In this document: one piece after another, positions 8,401 to 15,408 of the stretch
Position numbering within the stretch: position 1 is the first letter of the stretch
How the letters are laid out: each line of letters begins with the position of its first letter
Assembly (NCBI RefSeq): GCF_000515395.1
Contig: NZ_KI911782.1
Location: 3,408,606-3,472,605, forward strand
DNA from: Jiangella gansuensis DSM 44835
Lineage (GTDB): Bacteria > Actinomycetota > Actinomycetes > Jiangellales > Jiangellaceae
Direction of reading: 5' to 3'
Length of the DNA: 64,000 nucleotides
Program-made: the position numbers and the translations under genes
Notes under the pieces: model-generated
What the model was told of the DNA's origin: nothing
Database searches by the model: none
The model's input: the letters and a program-made list of their open reading frames with translations, nothing else

Positions 8401-10068
8401 AGCCTGGTCACGGCCATCAATGCGGCCTCTGAGCGCACCGGGATCGGCGCGCCGCCGCCGCCGTGGCTGCCGCCGCTGGCCGACTCGGTGACCCTGGACG
8501 AGGTCCTGGCCGATCCGGCCGGCGCGGTCGAGCGCGGCCGCGAGATCCGTATCCCGTTCGGCATCGTCGACGTCCCGCGCGAGCAGCGTCGCGCCGTCGC
8601 GTCCTACGACCTGTCCGGGGGCGGGCACCTGTCGATCGTGGGTGCGCCGCGAAGCGGCCGGTCCACCGTGCTGCGCGCGGTGGCCGGCGTCGTCGGCCGC
8701 ACCCTGTCGCCGCGCGACGTCCACCTGTTCGGCATCGACTGCGGCAACAACGCGCTGCTGCCCATGGTCGGCCTGCCGCACACCGGCGCCGTCGTCAGCC
8801 GCGACCAGCCGGACCGGCTGTCCCGGCTGTCCGCCCGCATCCGCGCCGAGATCGGCCGGCGCCAGCAGATCCTCGCCGAGCAGGGCTTCGCCGACCTCAG
8901 CGAGCAGCGGGCCAACGCCGCCCCGGAGGCCCGGCTGCCGTACATCCTCATCCTGTTCGACCGGTGGGAAGGCTTCGTCCAGTCGTTCGAGAACTTCGAC
9001 AGCGGCCGGCTCATCGACCAGTGGATGCAGATCATGCAGGAGGGCCCCGGCGTCGGGGTCAAGGTCGTCATGGCGTCGGACCGCACCACCCTGGTCGGGC
9101 GCATCTCGGCGTTGATGGAAGACAAACTCATGCTGCGCATGACGGACAACGCCGACTTCGGCGCCATCGGCATGAGCCCGAAGAAGGTCCCCGAGTCCAT
9201 GCCGGCCGGCCGCGCGTTCCGCACCGAGGGCCTGCTGGAGACCCAGGTCGCCCTGCTGGTCGACGACCCTGAAGGCACCGCGCAGGTGGCCGCGTTGCAG
9301 ACGCTCGCGCGGGAGGCCAAGGAACGGCACGCGGACGTCCCCCGCAAGTACCTGCCGTTCCGGGTCGACCCACTGCCCACCCGCATCACCCACGCCGACG
9401 CCATGGCGCTGGCCGAACGGCCGCTGGCACCCACCGAGCTACCGGTCGCCGTCGGTGGCGACACCCTGACGTTGCGGACGCTGGACGCCATCGACCACGG
9501 GCCCGGCATCCTCGTGCTCGGGCCGCGGCGGTCCGGCCGCAGCACCACGCTGCTCACGATGACGACGTCGATGCTGGAGCGGGGCTGGAAGCTGCTCGTC
9601 ATCACGCCCCGGCGCAGTCCGCTGAGTGCGCTGGCCGGTCGCGACGGCGTCGAAGCGGTCATCAACCTCGAGGCCGAGAAGGACGAGGTCACCAAGCTGT
9701 ACGAAGGCATGGTGCCGGAGAAGGGCGGCCGGCCGACCGCCGTCGTCATCGACGACCTCGAACTGATGGGCGTCGACGGCTGGATGGTCGACCTGATGAC
9801 CAAGCACCTGCCGAAGCTGCGCGACACCGGCAGCGCCATCGTCGCGGCCGGCACCACCGACGACCTCGGCAGCAGCTACCGCGGACCGGCCGCGGTGCTG
9901 AAGAAGTCGCGCTCCGGCGTGCTGCTGTCGCCGGGGGCGCCCGCAGACGGCGACCACTTCGGCATCAAGCTGCCGCGCTCGCTCACCGGCGGCATGCCGC
10001 CCGGCCGCGGCCTGTTCGTCGCCGCGGGACAGTGGCAGCTGGTGCAAGTGCCGGAGACGACGACGTAG
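5404..10068 (+). CDS. eccC: EccC-type FtsK/SpoIIIE ATPase of type VII secretion
   Basis: About 1554 residues from GTG 5404; a TTG at 5362 would add 14. Order of parts: a ubiquitin-like N-terminal domain; an FHA-like region (about 250-305); a Lys-rich linker (KKKKKKKARR, about 205-215); two membrane helices (about 324-365); then three FtsK/SpoIIIE ATPase domains. Walker A of domain 1 is GTTGSGKS (about 745) with Walker B MIIIDEFAAL. Domains 2 and 3 have GAPRSGRS (about 1080) and GPRRSGRS (about 1374), with Arg in place of the catalytic Lys. Degenerate second and third sites are typical of EccC, which moves WXG100 substrates across the membrane. No EccB, EccD, EccE or mycosin gene is present in the flanks. 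Confidence 0.9.
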   Translation: MRLLVSATAAGDGDIVDLAIDCEDDATIADIARQLAAQVRPQPQAQIVHTAGRHLGVVGESVFDDGPGEGAGVPPTLYLGSVPLDPTTKVAESDLRNGALVGVGVPLPDVFAERTGVVQVRTVSGPGAGHIDYLSAGSHDVGGRVGAAVRLRGEDAPPVALRLDVTVDGSVTVTPEPSLAGVMLPPPPRERPLDGPIVVPKDEEPEPAKKKKKKKARRFNKRMEELARLKHPNLTVDPEADRPFMHLDRVPLDGPVTWPPGGAVVVGDTVLELALPADPDASLSPSPGGVTLDYNRPPRLLPPPRQTEFRLPNEPRKPDKEPLPWAIAMAPMIMGGAMFYFTRSPFSLMIMVLSPIMMLSRWRSSRHQRQTRFSTDMKTYVERMRNIENQAYRGLVAERSARRRDVPDPAALLLFATGPRSRLWERRRTDPDWMLVRVGTADVPSEVSLTDPGREDHERVLHWTAPDVPVGVPLEQAGVTGVAGHDDVRRQVAGWMVAQIAALHSPADIEMVVLSDPEGGAAWNWMRWLPHVRRGEASEIIAGIGADDETTSRRVAELMAIMEQRKAAAADRGGGLMSSRNISFPPLLVVLDGARRIRLMPGLITLLREGPRLGMFFLCIDADERLLPEECRAVVSVGPTSTSVRHTGQPTIEGIRLDIVPPEWCERLGRALAPVKDVSSEDLSSSLPMSSRLLDVLKLDPPTPEAIVQWWTTVGRTTKAIIGEGMDGPFSVDVRADGPHGLVAGTTGSGKSELLQTLIASLAVANRPDEMTFVLVDYKGGAAFKDCNNLAHTVGMVTDLDGHLTTRALESLAAELHRREHQLARAGKKDIEDYLAAKGPDDEPMPRLMIIIDEFAALVTELPDFVKGLVDIARRGRSLGVHLLLATQRPAGVVSAEIKSNTNLRIALRVTDGNDSQDVIEAKDAAEISKSTPGRAYARLGASSLVPFQSSRVGGRPTAPDAEVSVDLRQLSWESLGRPPERTESSDADEDVSIPSDLESLVTAINAASERTGIGAPPPPWLPPLADSVTLDEVLADPAGAVERGREIRIPFGIVDVPREQRRAVASYDLSGGGHLSIVGAPRSGRSTVLRAVAGVVGRTLSPRDVHLFGIDCGNNALLPMVGLPHTGAVVSRDQPDRLSRLSARIRAEIGRRQQILAEQGFADLSEQRANAAPEARLPYILILFDRWEGFVQSFENFDSGRLIDQWMQIMQEGPGVGVKVVMASDRTTLVGRISALMEDKLMLRMTDNADFGAIGMSPKKVPESMPAGRAFRTEGLLETQVALLVDDPEGTAQVAALQTLAREAKERHADVPRKYLPFRVDPLPTRITHADAMALAERPLAPTELPVAVGGDTLTLRTLDAIDHGPGILVLGPRRSGRSTTLLTMTTSMLERGWKLLVITPRRSPLSALAGRDGVEAVINLEAEKDEVTKLYEGMVPEKGGRPTAVVIDDLELMGVDGWMVDLMTKHLPKLRDTGSAIVAAGTTDDLGSSYRGPAAVLKKSRSGVLLSPGAPADGDHFGIKLPRSLTGGMPPGRGLFVAAGQWQLVQVPETTT

Positions 10069-10092
10069 GACCGACACCACAGCCGCTCCTCG

Positions 10093-10164
10093 GTTGATCT
10101 TGGAGTAACCGCGGAATCGCGGCCCGAAATGTCCGATAGATTCCGCGGTTACTCCAAGATCAAC
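10093..10164. repeat. 72-bp palindromic intergenic repeat, family 1, copy A
   Basis: A perfect 26-base inverted repeat: left arm 10093-10118, beginning GTTGATCTTGGAGTAACC; right arm 10139-10164; 20-base loop containing CCCGAAATGTCCGAT. A second copy of identical length lies at 25853-25924 and shares the ends and the loop core. It sits between convergent genes, where it could also terminate transcription from both sides. Confidence 0.85.
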
Positions 10165-10287
10165 GGGAGTCTGTGTCGCGTGCTGGGTCTGAGTGGCGTT
10201 TCCGGGCCGCGTTTCAGCGTTTCGCGACGCCCTAGACCCAGGATGCGACTGAGACCCAGCCAGGTCCGTGCCCGCCCGAGGGCCGGG
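10165..10287. other. Gap between palindrome and the convergent gene
   Basis: This stretch holds no credible gene. A six-frame reading gives an uninterrupted plus-strand frame running through to 11754, but it is only the antisense shadow of the two minus-strand genes, with the composition expected from their codons. Confidence 0.5.
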
Positions 10288-11391
10288 TCAGGCCGGTCGC
10301 AGCCGCGCGGCCGCCGCCGCGACCTCGGGGTCGTCACTCTCACGCAGCGCCGCCCACTGCTCCTCGTAGCCAGCCGGCGGCGACAGCTCACCGGTGCCGC
10401 GGGACGCGGTGGCGACCGTCGACGCGGTGAGCTCGGTCAGTTCCGCCGACCCCTCGCCGTCACCGGCCGACACGATGGCGCGGACCAGCGTCTCCGGGTC
10501 GGCGGTGTGCGCGAACTCCCGCGCGTAGTACGGGTCGTGGCGGCCGGCCCGCAGTTCGGCGACGAGCTGACGGGTCGTGTCGGCGTCGTGCAGCAAGGTG
10601 AACCGCTGCGCGGTGTTGCGGGCGTTCTCGTAGGACTCGCTGGGCGGGCAGACGGGCAGGCGGGACTCGTCGCCGACGTAGGGGCGCGGCACCTGGGGCC
10701 GGTCGGGCTGGGTGGAGAAACCGCCCTCGCCGGCGAGGTCCTGCGCCATCGCCAGCCGGCGGCGCAGGCCGGGCAGCTCGTCGGCGATCCAGGCCGACAC
10801 CTCCTCGAACCGGTTGGTCTCGGAGGTCGTGAGGTGCACACCGGACAGGATGGAGCGCATCTCCTCGCGCAGCGCCTGGATCTGCTCGCCGGCCCGCTCC
10901 ATGGCCGCCACCAGCCGCGTCATCGCCTCGATGTCGATGGAGACCTGGTTGGGGTTCGGCGGTTGCGGCTCCTCGGGGCTGAGGGGCCGGGTGGGCCGCT
11001 CGGTCTCGAAGTCCTCCTGGACCAGGGAGTCGTCGTCGGGGTCGCTGTCGGCGTGCAGCGGGTCGTCGGTCTCGGCGTCCGGTTCGCTCCCGGGGTCGTC
11101 GGCGCCGTCGCCGGAGTCGGTCTCGGCGTCGACCTCGCTGTCGGCCTCGGTGTCCGGTTCGGTGCCGCTACCGCCGCCGTCACCGGTGTAACCGCCGGAT
11201 CCGCCGTCGCGGGACCCGCCACCGTCGCCGGACCCGCCGCCGTCGCTAGACCCGCCGCCGGAGGCGTACGGATCGGTCGAGGGGTCGTAGTCGGCGTACG
11301 GGGACTCGTTCTCGGCGGGGAGGGTGTCCTTGTCCAGCGTGCCGCCGGTCTTGCCGGCATCGGGCCCGAGGCCGCCTGCTGCTTTCATCAC
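10288..11391 (-). CDS. Probable type VII secretion substrate, acidic linker plus helical domain
   Basis: A 367-residue protein of unknown function. Residues about 30-140 are a disordered Gly/Ser/Asp/Glu-rich linker. Residues about 150-240 form a predicted coiled helical domain with SAWIADELPGLRRRL. The end contains AELRAGRHDPYYAREFA, which resembles the helical repeat found in actinobacterial WXG-linked polymorphic toxins and DUF6571-like proteins. There is no signal peptide or membrane helix. Its start overlaps the stop of the upstream gene (ATGA at 11388-11391), and the pair converges on eccC. Substrate or chaperone of the EccC system is an inference from context and fold. Confidence 0.6.
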   Translation of the reverse strand: MMKAAGGLGPDAGKTGGTLDKDTLPAENESPYADYDPSTDPYASGGGSSDGGGSGDGGGSRDGGSGGYTGDGGGSGTEPDTEADSEVDAETDSGDGADDPGSEPDAETDDPLHADSDPDDDSLVQEDFETERPTRPLSPEEPQPPNPNQVSIDIEAMTRLVAAMERAGEQIQALREEMRSILSGVHLTTSETNRFEEVSAWIADELPGLRRRLAMAQDLAGEGGFSTQPDRPQVPRPYVGDESRLPVCPPSESYENARNTAQRFTLLHDADTTRQLVAELRAGRHDPYYAREFAHTADPETLVRAIVSAGDGEGSAELTELTASTVATASRGTGELSPPAGYEEQWAALRESDDPEVAAAAARLRPA

Positions 11392-11879
11392 ATCGGCCTC
11401 ACGTCGATGACGTCGTCGTCGCCCCGGCTGTCCAGTGTTTCCTGGATGAGGTCGACACAGCCGCCGGCCACGGTGCCGGCCAGCCGCGCGTGGGTGGTGA
11501 GGCCGGTGAAGAACTCGTCGGCCAGGCGGCTCACCCAGGCGCCGTCCTCCATCGCCCGGATGGCCGGGTCGAGGAGCGTCTCGCAGTCGTCCATGACCAG
11601 CTGGGCCCGGCGCAGCGCCATCTCCAGTTCCTCCCGGCTGGCGAACTCGGGGAGGCAGCCGTCCGGCAGCTCGGCCTCCGGCAGCTGGATCTCCGGCCGG
11701 TCGGGAAGGACCGCGTCGTCGGGCTGGGTGTGGAAGTCGGGCATGGTGCCGTGATCGGGCTGGACCTCCAGCGGCCGGGTCTCCACGGACGGCCCGTCGA
11801 ACTGGTCGGGGAGGACGTGAACCTCGTCGGGCGCCGTCTGGACACCGTCACTGGGCGGGGCGCCGTCGTGGTCCGTCAT
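11388..11879 (-). CDS. WXG-related helical protein of the type VII module
   Basis: A 163-residue protein. The first 75 residues are acidic and Pro-rich, with repeated P-D motifs. The remainder is helical and contains DGAWVSRLADEF, closely parallel to VWTGRYADDF of the WXG100 protein at 4925 (Trp, Arg, Ala-Asp and Phe in the same spacing). This suggests a WXG-like hairpin, perhaps an export or dimer partner. It is translationally coupled to the 367-residue gene that follows. No family can be named with confidence. Confidence 0.6.
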   Translation of the reverse strand: MTDHDGAPPSDGVQTAPDEVHVLPDQFDGPSVETRPLEVQPDHGTMPDFHTQPDDAVLPDRPEIQLPEAELPDGCLPEFASREELEMALRRAQLVMDDCETLLDPAIRAMEDGAWVSRLADEFFTGLTTHARLAGTVAGGCVDLIQETLDSRGDDDVIDVRPM

Positions 11880-12051
11880 GCTCTCGCCTTTCGTCGCTGA
11901 CGTCGATCACTCCGGTCGTGCCCGAGACTCGGGGTTTTCGTGGTGGTTACCCTACCTGTCGCCTGGTCCGTGCCACGAGCCGAGCACGGTGCCGCCGGGG
12001 CCGATAGGCTGGGCACGACCGTTGTCGTCGTCCGCGGAGTCGAGCCCGTCC

Positions 12052-13974
12052 ATGCCCGTCGAGTCGCTGTTCGAACGCCTCGAGCCACTGCTGGCTCGGG
12101 TGGCCAAGCCCATCCAGTACGTCGGCGGTGAGCTGGGCGCGACGGTCAAGCCGTGGGACGACGCCCAGGTGCGCTGGGCGCTGATGTATCCCGACGCCTA
12201 CGAGGTCGGACTGCCCAACCAGGGCGTGCAGATCTTGTACGAGCTGCTCAACGAGCAGGACGGCGTGCTGGCCGAACGCACCTACGCGGTCTGGCCCGAC
12301 CTCGAGCGGCTCATGCGCGAGCACGGCATCGGCCAGTTCACCGTCGACGCCCACCGTCCGGTCGGCGCGTTCGACCTGCTGGGCGTCTCGTTCGCCACCG
12401 AGCTGGGCTACACGAACCTGCTCACGGCCCTCGACCTCGCCGGGATGCCACTCATCGCGGCCGAGCGCTCGCTGGACCACCCGGTCGTCATCGCCGGCGG
12501 CCACGCCGCGTTCAATCCGGAACCGGTGGCCGACTTCCTCGACGCCGCCGTCCTCGGCGACGGTGAGGAGGTCGTTCTCGCCATCACCGAGGTCGTGCGC
12601 GAGTGGAAGGCCGAGGGCCGGCCCGGCGGCCGCGACGGCCTGCTGCTGCGGCTGGCCGCCAGTGGCGGGGTCTACGTGCCCAAGTTCTACGACGTCGAGT
12701 ACCGGCCCGACGGCACCATCGCCCGGGTCGTGCCCAACCGTCCGGGCGTGCCGGCCACGGTGCGCAAGCACACGGTCATGGACCTCGACAAGTGGCCGTA
12801 CCCACGCAACCCGCTGGTGCCGCTGGCCGAGACCGTCCACGAGCGCTACAGCGTCGAGATCTTCCGCGGCTGCACACGTGGTTGCCGGTTCTGCCAAGCC
12901 GGCATGATCACCCGGCCGGTGCGGGAGCGTTCCATCGAGACCATCGGCAACATGGTCGAGGACGGCCTGAAGAACTCCGGTTTCACCGAGGTGGGGCTGC
13001 TGTCGCTTTCGAGTGCCGATCATTCGGAGATCGGCGAGGTCGCGGCCGGCCTGGCCGATCGGTACGAGGGCACCAACACGTCGCTGTCGCTGCCGTCCAC
13101 GCGGGTCGACGCGTTCAACGTCACGCTGGCCAACGAACTGTCCCGCAACGGCCGCCGGTCCGGGCTGACGTTCGCGCCGGAGGGCGGCACCGAGCGGATG
13201 CGCAAGGTCATCAACAAGATGGTCAGCGAGGACGACCTCATCCGCACCGTCAGCACGGCCTACGGCAGCGGCTGGCGGCAGGTGAAGCTGTACTTCATGT
13301 GCGGGCTGCCCACCGAGACCGACGAGGACGTGCTGGCCATCGCCGACCTCGCGAAGCGGGTCATCAAGGCCGGCCGCGAGGCGTCGGGCCGCGGCGACAT
13401 CCGCTGCACGGTCTCCATAGGAGGGTTCGTGCCGAAGCCGCACACGCCGTTCCAGTGGGCCGCGCAGGCCGATCACGAGGTCGTCGACGCCCGGCTGCGC
13501 AAGCTGCGCGAGGTGGTCAAGTCCGACCGGTCCTACGGCAAGGCGATCGGCCTGCGCTACCACGAGGGCAAGCCGAGCATGGTCGAGGGCCTGCTGTCCC
13601 GCGGCGACCGCCGGGTGGGCCGGGTCATCAAGGCGGTGTGGGAGGCCGGCGGCCGCTTCGACGGCTGGGGCGAGCACTTCTCCTATCAGCGCTGGGTCGA
13701 CTGCACGGAGCGTGCGCTGGCCGGCGAGCCGGTCGACCTCGCCTGGTACACCACCCGTGAGCGTGACCGCGACGAGGTGCTGCCGTGGGACCACCTCGAC
13801 TCCGGCCTGGACCGCGACTGGCTCTGGGACGACTGGCAGGACGCCCTGGACGAGGTCGAGATCGACGACTGCCGCTGGACCCCGTGCTTCGACTGCGGCG
13901 TCTGTCCGCAGATGGGCACCGAGATCCAGACCGGCCCGACCGGCCGCACGCTGCTGCCGCTCACCGTCGTCTGA
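12052..13974 (+). CDS. TIGR03960-type B12-binding-like radical SAM protein
   Basis: A 640-residue protein from ATG 12052, preceded by GCGGAGTCG and by a TAGGCT -10 box at 12005-12010. It has an N-terminal region with PDAYEVGLPNQGVQILYEL, typical of the TIGR03960 family. The radical SAM cluster motif is CTRGCRFC (about 274-281), which binds the 4Fe-4S cluster, and a C-terminal region holds a second cysteine set (CFDCGVC). The substrate is not established. Its normal partner, the DUF2344/TIGR03936 protein, is usually the next gene but here lies 3.8 kb downstream at 17786. It heads the conserved rne-rplU-obgE neighbourhood. Confidence 0.9.
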   Translation: MPVESLFERLEPLLARVAKPIQYVGGELGATVKPWDDAQVRWALMYPDAYEVGLPNQGVQILYELLNEQDGVLAERTYAVWPDLERLMREHGIGQFTVDAHRPVGAFDLLGVSFATELGYTNLLTALDLAGMPLIAAERSLDHPVVIAGGHAAFNPEPVADFLDAAVLGDGEEVVLAITEVVREWKAEGRPGGRDGLLLRLAASGGVYVPKFYDVEYRPDGTIARVVPNRPGVPATVRKHTVMDLDKWPYPRNPLVPLAETVHERYSVEIFRGCTRGCRFCQAGMITRPVRERSIETIGNMVEDGLKNSGFTEVGLLSLSSADHSEIGEVAAGLADRYEGTNTSLSLPSTRVDAFNVTLANELSRNGRRSGLTFAPEGGTERMRKVINKMVSEDDLIRTVSTAYGSGWRQVKLYFMCGLPTETDEDVLAIADLAKRVIKAGREASGRGDIRCTVSIGGFVPKPHTPFQWAAQADHEVVDARLRKLREVVKSDRSYGKAIGLRYHEGKPSMVEGLLSRGDRRVGRVIKAVWEAGGRFDGWGEHFSYQRWVDCTERALAGEPVDLAWYTTRERDRDEVLPWDHLDSGLDRDWLWDDWQDALDEVEIDDCRWTPCFDCGVCPQMGTEIQTGPTGRTLLPLTVV

Positions 13975-13983
13975 CACCCCCGC

Positions 13984-14046
13984 AAATGATCACGCTCGGC
14001 ATGGGTGTTCCCGCCGCACCATGGATGCTTGCCCGGTTCGGCGGGA
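13984..14046. repeat. Palindromic repeat family 2, right-truncated copy
   Basis: CAAATGATCACG followed by a GGCATGGGT-like arm, a GGATGCTTGCC loop and GGCGGGA. It aligns over about 60 bases with the copy at 24553-24640, but the right arm stops after GCGGGA. It starts 9 bases after a stop codon, as does the CAAATGATCAC motif at 14599, which overlaps the end of the next gene. Confidence 0.7.
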
Positions 14047-14166
14047 GATCGCCTGCCGTTGGCCGCCTGGCCGCGTGCGAGGGTTGCCCGGCTGGAGGGT
14101 TGCCCCTTGGAGGCGCGCGTGCCGCCGAGGCACGGATACGAGCTGCGGCGGACCGATCACGCGGCT

Positions 14167-14266
14167 CGCGCCTTGGTACGCGATATCGCTTCCGAGCCGG
14201 GACAAACTGGACTCTCGAGCGGTGAGTTCGCGTGCCAAGGCGCCGATATCGCGTGCCAGGGTGCGC
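14167..14266. repeat. Inverted repeat around CGATATCG
   Basis: The left arm GCGCCTTGGTACGCGATATCG (14167-14187) pairs imperfectly with 14244-14266. Its first 15 bases also pair with 14230-14244, with one mismatch. It probably forms one or two alternative hairpins; the function is unknown. Confidence 0.55.
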
Positions 14267-14385
14267 TGCGCGGTTCAGCTCGAGCGACTCCTTCCCAGGG
14301 CATGGGACGGCGCCTGCGGGACGTCCGCGGCCAGTCGGTCACCCCGCCCACATGTGTCGTCGCCGGGTCACGTAGTGGGCCTTCA

Positions 14386-14462
14386 GGTCACGTCACTCGC
14401 CTCGGAGGCCGTACCGGACGGTGAAAACGCCAGAGTCCGGCCGCGTTGCGAGTGACGTGACC
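14386..14462. repeat. 77-bp palindrome with GGTCACGTCACTCGC ends
   Basis: A perfect 15-base terminal inverted repeat, GGTCACGTCACTCGC (14386-14400) and its complement (14448-14462), with further pairing of the GGCC/CCGGA inner segments. Size and layout resemble the other intergenic palindromes in the window, but the sequence differs. Confidence 0.65.
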
Positions 14463-14605
14463 CGAAACGCTGCACAGTAGGCGCGGCAACCTGGTCTGTG
14501 AGCCACCACCGGGAACGACGATGTGAAGCTCGCTGGGTGTGCGACGCGGCAGGCGATCGGCTCCCCGGACGTCACGCCCACGCGGATGCGTCAAGCCGCA
14601 AATGA

Positions 14606-15313
14606 TCACCCACGCAGGGCGGCCAGCACTTCGGCCCGGCGCCTGGGCACGTCGTGGCTCTCGACGTACCACTCGACGTCGTCGCTGACCAGCGACGCGG
14701 CCAGCTCCAGGTCTGGCCCGTCGCCAGGCCGGCGCAGGTGGTAGGCGGGCGGGTAGTAGCAGTCGCCCAGGAACAGCACGCCCGCCGACGACACCCGCAC
14801 CACCGTCGAGTCCGGGGTGTGGCCGCCGCCGACATGCTCCAGTTCGACCTCCGCGCCGCCGGCGGCGACGGTGAGCCGGTGGTCGAACGTCGTCGCCGGC
14901 GCCACGAACGACAGGTCCGCGAAGTCGTCGACGGCCCGTCCCCGCGCCCGGAAGCTGGGTTCGAGCAGCGGATTCTCGGCGACCCGTGCGCGGAGGTACG
15001 CGTGGCTCCACGGCTCCCGCGACTCGGCGGCCATCAGCTCGGCGCACAGCCGGTGCGCCACCACCGGCGCCTCCCACGCTGCGGCGCCCCACGTGTGGTC
15101 CCAGTGATGGTGGGTGAGGACCACCCGGGCGGCCGGCGGCAGCCCGGCCACGGCCATCGCCGCGCGCACCTGTCGTGCGAGCGCCGGGCTGTGGCCGGCG
15201 TCGACGACGATGCTGCCGGTCTCGCCGGCGACGACGCCGACGGCGGCCTGGACGTTGTCGGGGTCCGGGTCGGCCGGCCAGAGCCAGACCGGCCCGGTCA
15301 GGTGGCGCAGCAT
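14606..15313 (-). CDS. Metallo-beta-lactamase fold hydrolase
   Basis: A 235-residue protein from ATG 15313, the start with a good Shine-Dalgarno (GAGAGGA). Upstream ATGs at 15331 and 15388 fall inside a palindrome. The metal motif HHHWDH sits in a VVLTHHHWDH context, followed by a later His in GGGHTPDSTV and a conserved Asp in LFLGDCY, the set expected for a binuclear zinc hydrolase. The substrate cannot be told: glyoxalase II-like, lactonase and general ester hydrolase are all possible. It is divergent from the phzF-like gene, with a palindrome between them. Confidence 0.82.
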   Translation of the reverse strand: MLRHLTGPVWLWPADPDPDNVQAAVGVVAGETGSIVVDAGHSPALARQVRAAMAVAGLPPAARVVLTHHHWDHTWGAAAWEAPVVAHRLCAELMAAESREPWSHAYLRARVAENPLLEPSFRARGRAVDDFADLSFVAPATTFDHRLTVAAGGAEVELEHVGGGHTPDSTVVRVSSAGVLFLGDCYYPPAYHLRRPGDGPDLELAASLVSDDVEWYVESHDVPRRRAEVLAALRG

Positions 15314-15329
15314 CCACCCATCCTCTCCC

Positions 15330-15381
15330 ATGATCATCAACGATCCGGCCCGCACCGGCTGGCCCAACGGTTGATGATCAT
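15330..15381. repeat. Palindrome between divergent MBL and PhzF genes
   Basis: Perfect 12-base arms ATGATCATCAAC (15330-15341) and GTTGATGATCAT (15370-15381), with extra GGCC pairing inside. The terminal GTTGAT recalls the ends of repeat family 1. In this position it could be an operator for the divergent pair. Confidence 0.65.
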
Positions 15382-15408
15382 GCGCCATAGGCCCGTACGC
15401 TGGTGATC

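Larger units (their letters stand above)
13975..14605. other. Gene-free stretch packed with palindromes
   Basis: No coding sequence is supported in these 631 bases. They contain a family 2 palindrome copy (13984-14046), an inverted repeat around CGATATCG (14167-14266) and a third palindrome (14386-14462). The segment begins the insertion that separates the two radical-SAM partner genes. Confidence 0.6.

Noticed and set aside
5410-9393. 1327-codon minus-strand open frame opposite eccC
   Set aside because: Same reason: low-complexity, no domains, and the plus strand encodes a well-recognised ATPase.
10129-11754. 541-codon plus-strand frame over the two type VII substrate-like genes
   Set aside because: Repetitive Val/Gly/Arg sequence with no ribosome site; the minus-strand frames have coupled starts and WXG-like motifs.
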